From Solibacillus daqui (GTDB taxonomy: Bacteria > Bacillota > Bacilli > Bacillales_A > Planococcaceae), in assembly GCF_028747805.1 (NCBI RefSeq), contig NZ_CP114887.1, positions 1,853,501 to 1,917,500 on the forward strand: 64,000 nt of DNA, given 5' to 3'. Numbering within the stretch: position 1 is the stretch's first letter; the number at the start of each line of letters is the position of its first letter. The notes under the pieces are model-generated. The model had not been told where the DNA came from, ran no database searches, and saw only the letters and a list, made by a program, of their open reading frames with translations. Shown here piece by piece: positions 51,374-59,297 of the stretch. The position numbers were made by a program, and so were the translations under genes.

Positions 51374-51412
51374 TTCATCTAACGGAGGGCTTTACTTGAG
51401 GATCATTGAGTT
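51374..51412 (+). repeat. Dispersed repeat, left part (last copy)
   Basis: ATCTAACGGAGGGCTTTACTTGAGG, GATCATTGAGTTT, then unrelated sequence. No copies were seen to the right of this point. Confidence 0.7.
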
Positions 51413-51640
51413 TATGACTATGTTCAGGATGAACCAACAGGGATCTTTGCCGTTTCAACAAAGCTACCTTTTTCAGATGATTTTGAAGATACACTGCATG
51501 CGCTGTTTTATTGGTTGTCCTGTTTGACGGATATTAGAAGAAGTATTTTTATGTGGATTGGCATGTGGATCTTGATGATACGGATGCCATTTGGGATGAG
51601 GAAAATGATGGAGGATTAATACTCATATCTCCAACATAGT
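51413..51640 (+). pseudogene. Decayed gene fragment, unknown
   Basis: Immediately after the broken repeat a frame reads DYVQDEPTGIFAVSTKLPF and SDDFEDTLHALFYW. Near 51540 a shift leads to KKYFYVDWHVDLDDTDAIWD, EENDGGLILISPT and a stop. The protein-like composition on both sides of the shift suggests a degraded gene. Family not recognised. Confidence 0.4.
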
Positions 51641-51933
51641 GCTGGAAGGATCAATCAAGTAGTAGGCTGGAAAGTGCATTATTAGTTTTTGTAAGATTAA
51701 ATTAAGCAATGATGGAATGGATTGACTACGAGGGTCTTTTCCTTTTTTTATGAGACAATATTTTACTGCAACAAGAGGCTTTTAACGAAAGTACCCTTGA
51801 TAGTACAGCTTCAAAACCATCCCTTTGAATAACAACATATTCATAGAGCGGTAAATACTACAAAAAGCAAACGTATAGTAAAATATAGTAATAAAGTAAA
51901 TTTTAAGATCAAATGTGAGGAGTGAAAACACAT

Positions 51934-52989
51934 ATGGGGAAGAAGAGAAAAACTTTACCGAAAAATTTTGATGAACTAATTGAAGCAGGCGATCTATTAG
52001 CTTTACAAGAGGTATTTATGAAGTGCGAGTTAGATGCCCGTGGCGGTTACAGTAAAACAACAGCCTTGAGCTTTTTCAAAGTACCGGCTGAATTGGTTCG
52101 TTGGCTCGTAGAACAGGGTGCAGATATAAATGCGAGAGACAATTACAAAAGATCGGCTCTACATAATCAGGCAATAAGTTGGTGTGGTAATACTGAATTG
52201 CTTCTTGAGTTGGGTGCAGATATAGAAGCCTTGGATTATCAAAACGAGACACCTTTATTTGCTGCGGCTACTTTTTTTAAACCAAATGCAATTCGCACGT
52301 TAGTTTCTAAAGGTGCAAATATTAGCGCGGTAGATAAGATGAATCAGACGCCTTTAGATAAAGCTTTGGCAGTATGTAGAAATATAAATATTGTTGATAT
52401 GGTGGAAGTTTCTGAGATTTTGCTGAACGCAGGTATAACTGTAACGCCGGAAATGAAAGACTCTATTAAGCGAATCGGAAAAGACTTTGAATTTCACAGA
52501 GAAGGTTTTAATAAAGAATTTTTGAATCAAACGGATGAGGCACTTTTCCGTCTTTATGAGCTATTTGATGTACCTCCAGTGGAGAAGCGAAAAACGCATG
52601 ATGGTACGTCTCCAATAACAGTATCTACAAAGGGCTGGCAGGCACAACATAATGAACTTTGGAGTTTACTAATTCCTTCACAAGGACATGCGAAAACAGT
52701 ACAAGGTGAGGTTATCCGTATTACTGGTAAAGTTTCATACGAAATTTTAGATAACGGCGGCATCAACTGGGATAATGATTTTCGTAAAATGCTCAAAAGT
52801 TTGAACGATTATTTTAGCTTAGGTATGCCATTACATCCCGATGCACTTCAAGAAGCCGTCACTTTAGCGAAAGAACTTCACAAAGGCGATGGTGATGAAG
52901 AAACGGCGAGACTATGTGAGTTGGCAGTGCAATGGGTACTTAACAATCCGACTCCAATTGTTTTAAAACAGCCCGAATATACGCGCTAA
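51934..52989 (+). CDS. Ankyrin-repeat protein
   Basis: 351 residues from ATG 51934, with GTGAGGAG 11 bp upstream. About four ankyrin repeats (residues about 35-165: LVRWLVEQGADINARDNYKRSALH, TELLLELGADIEALDYQNETPLFAAA, IRTLVSKGANISAVDKMNQTPLDKAL). The C-terminal about 150 residues (SPITVSTKGWQAQHNELWSLL...) are an unassigned domain. Cytosolic, with no signal peptide. The next gene starts 61 bp later, suggesting an operon. Such proteins often bind a partner or serve as immunity proteins. Confidence 0.85.
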   Translation: MGKKRKTLPKNFDELIEAGDLLALQEVFMKCELDARGGYSKTTALSFFKVPAELVRWLVEQGADINARDNYKRSALHNQAISWCGNTELLLELGADIEALDYQNETPLFAAATFFKPNAIRTLVSKGANISAVDKMNQTPLDKALAVCRNINIVDMVEVSEILLNAGITVTPEMKDSIKRIGKDFEFHREGFNKEFLNQTDEALFRLYELFDVPPVEKRKTHDGTSPITVSTKGWQAQHNELWSLLIPSQGHAKTVQGEVIRITGKVSYEILDNGGINWDNDFRKMLKSLNDYFSLGMPLHPDALQEAVTLAKELHKGDGDEETARLCELAVQWVLNNPTPIVLKQPEYTR

Positions 52990-53050
52990 TAAAAGGAGAA
53001 ATGATTCTGTCGGAAAACGATAAATACATTTAAAGGGGATGCATTTCACG

Positions 53051-54064
53051 ATGAGTTATGATGTTCAAATTGGAAGACTGATTAGTGGGCGAAGAGAAGT
53101 GGAGGGCAAGGGGACTTACCTACAATGCACAACCGATCAAACGATTCAGGAAATCTTAACATTTGGTCCCGAGGATGGGCTATTTATTAGCAGAAAGGAT
53201 CTAGAGAATGCACTTTACGACTTTTGTAAATCTGCTATAAGCAACTATATAAAAGAAGAGAGCAACGAGGATGTGTATACTTTCTCTATTTATACTGATA
53301 GTTATCACAGTAGTTATTTAGTGTACATAAACGATCAAGCTACTTTAGAGGAAGTTGCGGATGATTGCTACACAAGTTATCAAGAAAATTACTTGAAAAC
53401 GGGTAAGAAAATTTATAATGAAACAAAAGAGCAAGTATATCATTCTTGTAAATTTAGTGAAGGTGATTATGCCTTTATGTTTGACGAGATGCCTGATCAA
53501 CTGGAAAGCTATCTTGAAACGATCGGTTGTGTTATCCAGGAAACTCCTGATTATTTAAGGAATGAGAAGAACTATATTTTCGAGAAAACAATTATAGATT
53601 CGGAACTCTTTTTGATTGCTATTGATGTTATTCATAGATTACAAAACGACCTAAAAAAGTTAAACCAAACTGAGGACTTCATTGCCTACGTTTCAGCAGC
53701 GGATGGTGTTGGAGGGGATTATTTAACCTTAAGTCAGCTCATAAGGAAATGTGTGCCCGAAGACCAATTGTATAAAGCGATGCCAGACTTAAAGGATAAA
53801 GACCTGGAATTTCAGGCGGCTGTCGAAACCACACAGCAACTCCCTATTGCTCAGCAAGTAAAACATTGGGTGACAGTTATAGAGAGAGGAGAATTTGGTA
53901 AAGGCAGCATGAGAAGCTTTTGGCGAACTGATTATGACGCCTATGAACAACTTGTGAAGCTTGGGCATCAAGTCATCCCATATATTCAAGATCATCTGAA
54001 CGGTGAACTTAAGAACGAGAGCAGGGAAATTCTAATGTTAGTATTAGATGATCTGAAAAAATAA
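53051..54064 (+). CDS. Hypothetical protein, 337 aa, possibly DUF4303-like
   Basis: ATG 53051 is preceded by AAAGGGGA (11 bp); an ATG at 53039 is too close to that site. The first about 130 residues (VYTFSIYTDSYHSSYLVYINDQ...) recall DUF4303, while the C-terminal about 90 residues look like a HEAT-type helical tail (DYDAYEQLVKLGHQVIPYIQDHL). Function unknown. It is probably co-transcribed with the ankyrin gene. Its 3' end abuts an integrase remnant, so this edge may be a recombination junction. Confidence 0.72.
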   Translation: MSYDVQIGRLISGRREVEGKGTYLQCTTDQTIQEILTFGPEDGLFISRKDLENALYDFCKSAISNYIKEESNEDVYTFSIYTDSYHSSYLVYINDQATLEEVADDCYTSYQENYLKTGKKIYNETKEQVYHSCKFSEGDYAFMFDEMPDQLESYLETIGCVIQETPDYLRNEKNYIFEKTIIDSELFLIAIDVIHRLQNDLKKLNQTEDFIAYVSAADGVGGDYLTLSQLIRKCVPEDQLYKAMPDLKDKDLEFQAAVETTQQLPIAQQVKHWVTVIERGEFGKGSMRSFWRTDYDAYEQLVKLGHQVIPYIQDHLNGELKNESREILMLVLDDLKK

Positions 54065-54066
54065 GC

Positions 54067-54348
54067 TGCCTCTTTAATACTGGGACTCTACAAGATCCAC
54101 GAAATGTTGTTCGTGTCATGAAGCGACTTATTAAAAGTACGAAAGTATCTAACATTCGTTTTCATGATATTCGGCACACGCATGCATCGATTCTTATTTC
54201 AGAAGGTGTAGATATCGTTAAAATTTCGAAACGATTAGGTCATGCTAACCCAAAAATAACGTTCGAGTTTTATGCGCATTTATTACCGAATGCAGATAAC
54301 GACATTGCAGATATTTTTCACCAAGCTATCCAAAGTAACACTAAATAA
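54067..54348 (+). pseudogene. Tyrosine recombinase (phage/ICE integrase), C-terminal remnant
   Basis: The frame is open from 54067 (FNTGTLQDPRNVVRVMKRL) and contains the end of the catalytic domain: HDIRHTHA (the HxxR box), LGHANPKIT with the second conserved histidine, and the nucleophile in FYAHLLP. The first about 270 residues, including the core-binding domain and first catalytic Arg, are missing. ATG 54118 would not give an active enzyme. It ends 125 bp before the 3' end of a tRNA gene, the usual arrangement for an integrase at its own attachment site. Confidence 0.88.
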
Positions 54349-54360
54349 TTGGAAAAAATC

Positions 54361-54383
54361 TTGCGGACAAATTGCGGACAAAT
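54361..54383 (+). repeat. Short direct repeats near attachment site
   Basis: Two adjacent copies of TTGCGGACAAA between the recombinase remnant and the tRNA. Such repeats can be arm-type binding sites of the integrase. Confidence 0.5.
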
Positions 54384-54421
54384 CCAAAAATAAAGGTGTA
54401 TGGTAGGAAATCATCCAAAAA

Positions 54422-54460
54422 GAAAAAACCTGAAAATGTTGATATAACAACGTTTTCAGG
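54422..54460 (-). terminator. Terminator downstream of tRNA
   Basis: CCTGAAAATGTTG...CAACGTTTTCAGG, a 13-bp stem with one G-T pair. On the minus strand it is followed by GTTTTTTCTTTTT, so it ends the tRNA transcript. Confidence 0.8.
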
Positions 54461-54472
54461 CACTTTAAATGA

Positions 54473-54545
54473 TGGTCTCGACAAGTCTCGAACTTGCGAC
54501 CCCCACCTTGTCGAGGTGGTGCTCTCCCAACTGAGCTACAAGACC
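54473..54545 (-). tRNA. tRNA-Val (anticodon GAC)
   Basis: 73 nt on the minus strand fold into a full cloverleaf: acceptor GGTCTTG/CGAGACC, D arm GCTC/GAGC, anticodon arm CCACC/GGTGG, T arm GCAAG/CTTGT with TTCGAGA loop. The loop reads TCGACAA, giving anticodon GAC. Position 33 is C instead of the nearly universal U, and CCA is not encoded. It is adjacent to an integrase remnant. Confidence 0.78.
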
Positions 54546-54678
54546 GTGATAAGATACAAAAATAACTTGTTCTTATATATCATCATAGCATGTAAGATGG
54601 AAGAGGTACATAGAAAACTACTAAATTTTACTTTTTATGTTATTTTCAAAAGGAATGTTCGCGCTTTCCTCCTACTTA

Positions 54679-54897
54679 CTAACGTTTTTTCTTTTTATCG
54701 TCTTTTAGTAATTGTTCCTTATTTATTATTTTTTCTAAGACTACATGGACGTAATATTTGTTATCTTCAATTTGGGTGACATTTACAACTTTCCCTTTAC
54801 GTCCTTTAATTTTGATACTTTCATCGACTTCTGGTATACGTTCTAAACATTGACTTAGTACAGATGTGTTTTTTTCAAAATAATGAATCGCAAACAT
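54679..54897 (-). CDS. Small conserved-looking protein, 72 aa
   Basis: On the minus strand, with ACAAGGAG about 8 bp before ATG 54897. IKIKGRKGKVVNVTQIEDNKYYVHVVLEKI resembles a small KOW/SH3-like beta barrel, and the C-terminus is lysine-rich (KDDKKKKR). No named family recognised. The codon use and ribosome binding site make it a real gene. Confidence 0.7.
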   Translation of the reverse strand: MFAIHYFEKNTSVLSQCLERIPEVDESIKIKGRKGKVVNVTQIEDNKYYVHVVLEKIINKEQLLKDDKKKKR

Positions 54898-55093
54898 TTT
54901 GATACGCTCCTTGTAAACTCAAATAAAAGATTGAGTGAATTTTTTTTCAATTTATGATGATTCCGAGGCGTATAGAACCATCAGAAAAGGAGAATCAATT
55001 GCACCTCTGCGTATTTGTGTCCAGTTGAAAAATAGTTTCCACCTTTTGATAATATGATAGGGTAATCGAATGAATTGAGGTGGAGAAGAAATT

Positions 55094-56353
55094 ATGAAAA
55101 AATGGGGTTTAATTGCTGTACTAACATATGGTCTGTACGTTGTGGCGATGTATTTTTATTTTTTTCATAGCCAAAATAGTGGGATACCAACCACTCTAAA
55201 AGGCACCGTAGCGGATCCAAATACTTTTCTAACAGCGCAGGAATTGGTGTTAAGTGAGGATTTATCAAGAAAAAGAAATTTTCTGTTTTTTATAGTAACG
55301 CCGTTTGAATGGTTGCTTTACTTTGTTATTTTGATTACGGGTATTTCACGTTTGTTCGAAAGATGGAGCCTCGAACAACAAAAATGGGCCATTTGGAGAA
55401 ATGCAATGTATGTATTTTTGCTATCCTTTCTATTGTTCATCCTCCAATTTCCACTAGACTACTACAAGTATACGTTGAGCAAAAGCTATGGAATAAGTAC
55501 GCAGCTTTTTTCCTCATGGATGAGGGATAATTTGATTGATTTTTGGCTGGATTTTGGGATGTCCGTTATTATTGTCACGGTCCTCTATTGGCTCATCAAA
55601 AAAAGTCCGAAGAGATGGTGGTTATTTGCATGGGCATTAACTGTTCCGTTTTCAATTTTCCTTATGTTCATCCAACCAGTTGTGATCGACCCAATATACA
55701 ATGATTTTTCTCCACTAAAAGATAAAGCATTAGAGACGAAGATTCTTTCACTCGCAGAGCAAGCAGATATTCCTTCAGAGCATGTGTATGAAGTGAATAT
55801 GTCGGAGAAGACGAATGCTTTAAATGCGTATGTGACAGGGATAGGTGAAAATTCTAGGATTGTGCTGTGGGATACGACATTAAACCGATTAACGGAAGAT
55901 GAAATACTCTTTATAATGGCACATGAGATGGGCCACTACGTGATAAAAGATATTTATTTAAACATCACTGTATATTTGTTGATGACGCTCATTGGACTAT
56001 GGTTAATTGCAAAAATCATGCCTTGGATGATCAGTCGTTATGGTTCGATATTAAAAATTAAACATATGAGCAATATTAATTCATTGCCATTGTTTTTATT
56101 GATTTCATCTTTTCTATTATTCTTCTCAAGCCCACTGTCAAATGCAGTTTCACGCTATCAAGAGGTCCGAGCCGATGAATATGCAATGGAACTAATTGAA
56201 AATCCCGAGGTAGCGGTCTCGACGTTTCAACAGTTGACCAAAGTTGGACTTGGTGAAGTAAACCCATCAGCACTTGTCAAATGGTTTCGCTACTCCCATC
56301 CGCCAATGTTAGAAAGAATCAATAAAGTAGCCGATCAAGCTGTAGAAGAATAA
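55094..56353 (+). CDS. M48-family (Ste24/CAAX protease-like) membrane metallopeptidase
   Basis: 419 residues from ATG 55094, with TTGAGGTGG upstream. About seven transmembrane helices. The zinc site HEMGH is at about residue 277 (IMAHEMGHYVIKDI), and the third ligand lies in VRADEYAMELI (about 360). NALNAYVTGIGENSRIVLWDTTL precedes it, as in Ste24. This matches the Bacillus YhfN type. It probably cleaves membrane or prenylated-like substrates in protein quality control. Monocistronic, with a terminator after the stop. Confidence 0.9.
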   Translation: MKKWGLIAVLTYGLYVVAMYFYFFHSQNSGIPTTLKGTVADPNTFLTAQELVLSEDLSRKRNFLFFIVTPFEWLLYFVILITGISRLFERWSLEQQKWAIWRNAMYVFLLSFLLFILQFPLDYYKYTLSKSYGISTQLFSSWMRDNLIDFWLDFGMSVIIVTVLYWLIKKSPKRWWLFAWALTVPFSIFLMFIQPVVIDPIYNDFSPLKDKALETKILSLAEQADIPSEHVYEVNMSEKTNALNAYVTGIGENSRIVLWDTTLNRLTEDEILFIMAHEMGHYVIKDIYLNITVYLLMTLIGLWLIAKIMPWMISRYGSILKIKHMSNINSLPLFLLISSFLLFFSSPLSNAVSRYQEVRADEYAMELIENPEVAVSTFQQLTKVGLGEVNPSALVKWFRYSHPPMLERINKVADQAVEE

Positions 56354-56376
56354 AACTAAGTTTGAACCAATCGAAA

Positions 56377-56428
56377 AGCGCATTAAATCTTTTCTTATTA
56401 GGGATTTGATGCGTTTTCCCTTTTTCTG
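56377..56428 (+). terminator. Intrinsic terminator
   Basis: CGCATTAAATC...GATTTGATGCG, an 11-bp stem with one G-T pair, followed by TTTTCCCTTTTT. Confidence 0.75.
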
Positions 56429-56578
56429 AGAAACCGACAGAACCAAACACCGCTTTGGATGCACACAGTCCTAACGCCGGATTTGGTGTTTTACGCCATA
56501 TGACAGAGCAGCAGAATTACAAGCTGCATGTGAGCTATGGTTGGATTCCGTGTTTTTATTTGTATTTTCAGAAAAGTC

Positions 56579-56629
56579 TTGACATTGTTTTTGCAACAAT
56601 TTATATTTTATATAACTAAATGGTTATAT
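56579..56629 (+). promoter_or_regulatory. Promoter and operator of ArsR-AHSA1 operon
   Basis: TTGACA (56579-56584), a 17-bp spacer and TATATT (56602-56607). ATATAAC-TAAATG-GTTATAT (56610-56629), a perfect 7-bp inverted repeat, overlaps the start of transcription and is the likely ArsR-type operator. Confidence 0.7.
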
Positions 56630-56650
56630 GTGTAAGGTGAGGGAATGATC

Positions 56651-56977
56651 ATGCCAAATTTTTATCGAGCTTTAGGTGATTCAACGCGACGTCATATATT
56701 ACTTATGCTTAAACAAGGAAACAAAACACAAAAGGAGATAGTTGAGGCATTTGATATCTCTCAACCAGCAATTAAGAAGCATCTGAATATTTTATTGGAG
56801 GAAAAAATTATTTCAGAGAGCTTGAATGGAAAGTATCGTATCTATTCAATAAATCTTAACATGCTTCAAATTGCCTCCCAAGAGATGCTTCAATTTATTG
56901 GAGAACTGCTTGATGATAGGCTCTTAAGTTTAAAAAATTATGTTGAAAAAGGAGAGTTTAGCGATGAAGAAGATTGA
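56651..56977 (+). CDS. ArsR-family HTH regulator
   Basis: 108 residues from ATG 56651, with GTGAGGGA upstream. The winged helix (about 5-85) reads GDSTRRHILLMLKQGNKTQKEIVEAFDISQPAIKKHLNIL. No cysteine metal site is present, so it is not an arsenic or zinc sensor of the classical type. It overlaps the following AHSA1-PDZ gene by 14 bp and is translationally coupled to it. ArsR/AHSA1 pairs are common in Bacilli. It probably autorepresses through the palindrome at 56610-56629. Confidence 0.9.
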   Translation: MPNFYRALGDSTRRHILLMLKQGNKTQKEIVEAFDISQPAIKKHLNILLEEKIISESLNGKYRIYSINLNMLQIASQEMLQFIGELLDDRLLSLKNYVEKGEFSDEED

Positions 56978-57662
56978 AAATTCTATTAAGAGACAAATTG
57001 TTGTTCATGCACCTTTGAAGCAAGTTTGGGATGCTTTGACGAAGCCCGAGCATTTAAATAATTGGTATACAAAAAATGCTGATATCGATTTTTGCATTGG
57101 TGGAAGCTGTTATATGAATCATGGATGGGGGGCAACTTCTGAAGGGGTATTTACAGAAATAGATCCAATGAACCGCTTTGTAATTCGTAGCCAGGATGGA
57201 GATTTTACGACCATTACATCTTTAGAAAAAGTTGAAAATGGTATTCTGGTGAGTATTGAATATCAGGCTTCATTTATTAGTGAAATGAATCAATCTACAA
57301 AGGAAAATATGTTGTTTGGTACAAGTCAATTTTTAGAAAATTTAAAGAGCGTCTATGAAACTGGTATTGATAATCGTGCAAAGATTTGGAGAACATGGAT
57401 TGGTATATCACACACAACAAATGATGGGAATAGGGGCATAAAGGTTTTACATGTAAAAGAAGGTTCGGTAGCTGCAGCAGCTGGAATTGAACCTGAAGAT
57501 ATTATACTGGAGATGGATGGTGAAGAAATAGAAGGCTATGAATCCTTTGAAAGAATATTAAATGAAAAAGATATCAATTCCAATGTACTATTAACAATAG
57601 AAAGTAATAGTGAAAAGGTACACGTAAACTGTCTTGTAGATGCTTATCCTGTACCTTATTAA
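56964..57662 (+). CDS. AHSA1/SRPBCC domain fused to a PDZ domain
   Basis: 232 residues from ATG 56964, with AAGGAGAG upstream. Residues about 1-140 are an AHSA1-type SRPBCC (START-like) hydrophobic pocket (RQIVVHAPLKQVWDALTKPEHLNNWY). Residues about 145-230 look like a PDZ domain (GIKVLHVKEGSVAAAAGIEPEDIILEMDGEEI, ESFERIL). No transmembrane segment is present, so both act in the cytosol. The SRPBCC-PDZ combination is unusual; the PDZ part may bind a C-terminal peptide. Its partner regulator overlaps it upstream. Confidence 0.82.
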   Translation: MKKIENSIKRQIVVHAPLKQVWDALTKPEHLNNWYTKNADIDFCIGGSCYMNHGWGATSEGVFTEIDPMNRFVIRSQDGDFTTITSLEKVENGILVSIEYQASFISEMNQSTKENMLFGTSQFLENLKSVYETGIDNRAKIWRTWIGISHTTNDGNRGIKVLHVKEGSVAAAAGIEPEDIILEMDGEEIEGYESFERILNEKDINSNVLLTIESNSEKVHVNCLVDAYPVPY

Positions 57663-57880
57663 TAATCATCAGATTCGCCAAAATTCAACGCTTTTTCTCG
57701 ATTGATGAAAATTTTTTCAAGCTTCCATTTAATTTAATGCAACGCTAGTGATTTCTAGGGTGAATTGATTTTCTTGTATTATTGTTAGTTAATATTTACA
57801 TTTCTTATCACAACCTTAATAATTCGTTTAGTTCAATGCGTTATTATAGGATAAATACTATATTAATAGAGGTGAACAAG

Positions 57881-58594
57881 TTGGATGCACAGGAGCTGAA
57901 AATTAAGGACTACTTGTTAGAAGGTATTGTTACAGAGCAATTTAAGGAAGATAAAAAAATGCCAAGCGAATATATGCTGGTAGAGCAATTTAATGTACCA
58001 CGTATAAAAGTACGAAACGTCTATAACTTGCTTGAAAAGATGGGTTATATTTATTCGCGACAAGGAATTGGTCGTTTTATGAAGCATCAGCGTAAGCAGT
58101 TGGATGTTGTCATGACAGGGGATGTAAGTTTCACAGAAAAGATGATGAATCAAACAGCACATTATAAGTCGATTGTGACAAAAGTCGAACAGGTGCCACC
58201 TGAGCACTCAATTTATAGTAAGCCATATGTCGATGCATCCAATACATTATATTTAATTGAACGTCTTCGTTTTATCGAGGACGAACCGGCAGCGATTCAT
58301 CGTTCCTATGTCGTTGTAGAAAACTTTTCTGAAATTAAGCAGGCTAGCAACCGCATTTCGTCGATGTATGCATTTTATAAGAAACATGGATTTACGGATT
58401 TTCATAGCTCATTTTCACAGTTAGAAGTAGCTTTTCCGACAGAGCTAGATCGCGTTATGCTCGGCTGCGAAATGCTAGTTCCTCTAGTACGTGTTGAGTC
58501 AGACAATTGGGCGAATGATCAGCAAATTTTACTTGAGTATACTGAAATTCTTTATCGCACAGACCGTTTTTCCTTCCAACTGTTAGATAAGTAG
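57881..58594 (+). CDS. phnF: GntR/UTRA regulator, probable PhnF-type
   Basis: 238 residues from TTG 57881, with AGAGGTG upstream; the open frame further back has no ribosome binding site. N-terminal GntR winged helix (about 5-70, MPSEYMLVEQFNVPRIKVRNVYNLLEKMG), C-terminal UTRA ligand-binding domain (about 85-235, with IERLRFIEDEPAAIHRSYV). HutC/FarR-type UTRA regulators control phn operons in many bacteria, and this one stands directly upstream of phnG in the same direction. It may respond to phosphate, a phosphonate or a pathway intermediate. Confidence 0.8.
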   Translation: MDAQELKIKDYLLEGIVTEQFKEDKKMPSEYMLVEQFNVPRIKVRNVYNLLEKMGYIYSRQGIGRFMKHQRKQLDVVMTGDVSFTEKMMNQTAHYKSIVTKVEQVPPEHSIYSKPYVDASNTLYLIERLRFIEDEPAAIHRSYVVVENFSEIKQASNRISSMYAFYKKHGFTDFHSSFSQLEVAFPTELDRVMLGCEMLVPLVRVESDNWANDQQILLEYTEILYRTDRFSFQLLDK

Positions 58595-58675
58595 CAAGCA
58601 AAATAATAAAGAAGTATCCAATATGCCCGTAAATTAAATATAGATTAGAAAACGGAAATCATTTTTCTAGTGCAC

Positions 58676-58722
58676 AAAATCCCATCACTTTGACTACTGT
58701 CAAAAAGATGGGATTTTATTTT
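58676..58722 (+). terminator. Intrinsic terminator between regulator and phnG
   Basis: AAAATCCCATC...GATGGGATTTT, an 11-bp stem with a 20-base loop that may hold a small inner stem (TTTGAC/GTCAAA), followed by ATTTTT. The regulator and the phn genes are therefore separate transcripts. Confidence 0.75.
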
Positions 58723-58860
58723 TGAGAAATAAGCACTTTTCGATAACGTCGAGCAAGTTGGCGCCAATTTTGTAAATGGAAATTTACACAACATTCATGA
58801 AACCTTGACACTGTATGACTTGGCAACAAGTTACTATGGGTGTTGAAAGGAGCTGGTTAT

Positions 58861-59286
58861 GTGAAACGAGCACAACGAACAAAGCTACTCATCGAAGTAG
58901 GACGTCAAGAGGCACAGTATTTAGCACAACAAATAGTAGAACAATATGAGGTCATTGAACTACAAGCTCCGAAACAAGGGCTTGTTATGATCAAACAACG
59001 TGAATCTGCACAAAATACATTATTTTACATTGGAGAGACACTTGTTACAGAAACTAAAGTGAAAATTGGTAACGCATATGGCATTGGTATTGTTCGAGAA
59101 AATGAACCAGAGTTGTCGACGGCATTAGCTATTATTGACGCAGCTTACACAGGCGAATTACCGGAGACACAATTATGGGCTACTACATTTGATACATTGC
59201 AGCAACGGTTATTAGAGCAACAGCAACATATAAAACGCTCGATTGAACGTACGAAAGTTCAATTCGACACGATGATTACAGAGTAG
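58861..59286 (+). CDS. phnG: C-P lyase subunit PhnG
   Basis: 141 residues from GTG 58861, with AAAGGAG upstream (an in-frame TTG at 58840 overlaps that site). PhnG is part of the PhnGHIJ core complex; with PhnI, PhnH and PhnL it forms the ribose-1-phosphonate-5-triphosphate from ATP and a phosphonate. ETLVTETKVKIGNAYGIGIVRENEP is the recognisable central stretch. The length is slightly below the E. coli subunit of about 150. First gene of the structural operon, followed by phnH after 11 bp. Confidence 0.92.
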   Translation: MKRAQRTKLLIEVGRQEAQYLAQQIVEQYEVIELQAPKQGLVMIKQRESAQNTLFYIGETLVTETKVKIGNAYGIGIVRENEPELSTALAIIDAAYTGELPETQLWATTFDTLQQRLLEQQQHIKRSIERTKVQFDTMITE

Positions 59287-59297
59287 GAGGCAAAATA

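Noticed and set aside
5153..51412. Interpretation as a true class 1-type or chromosomal integron
   Set aside because: No intI gene, attI or canonical attC boxes were found; only the cassette-like layout is supported.
54372..54779. 135-aa frame over the tRNA
   Set aside because: It runs antisense through the tRNA and its terminator; not a gene.
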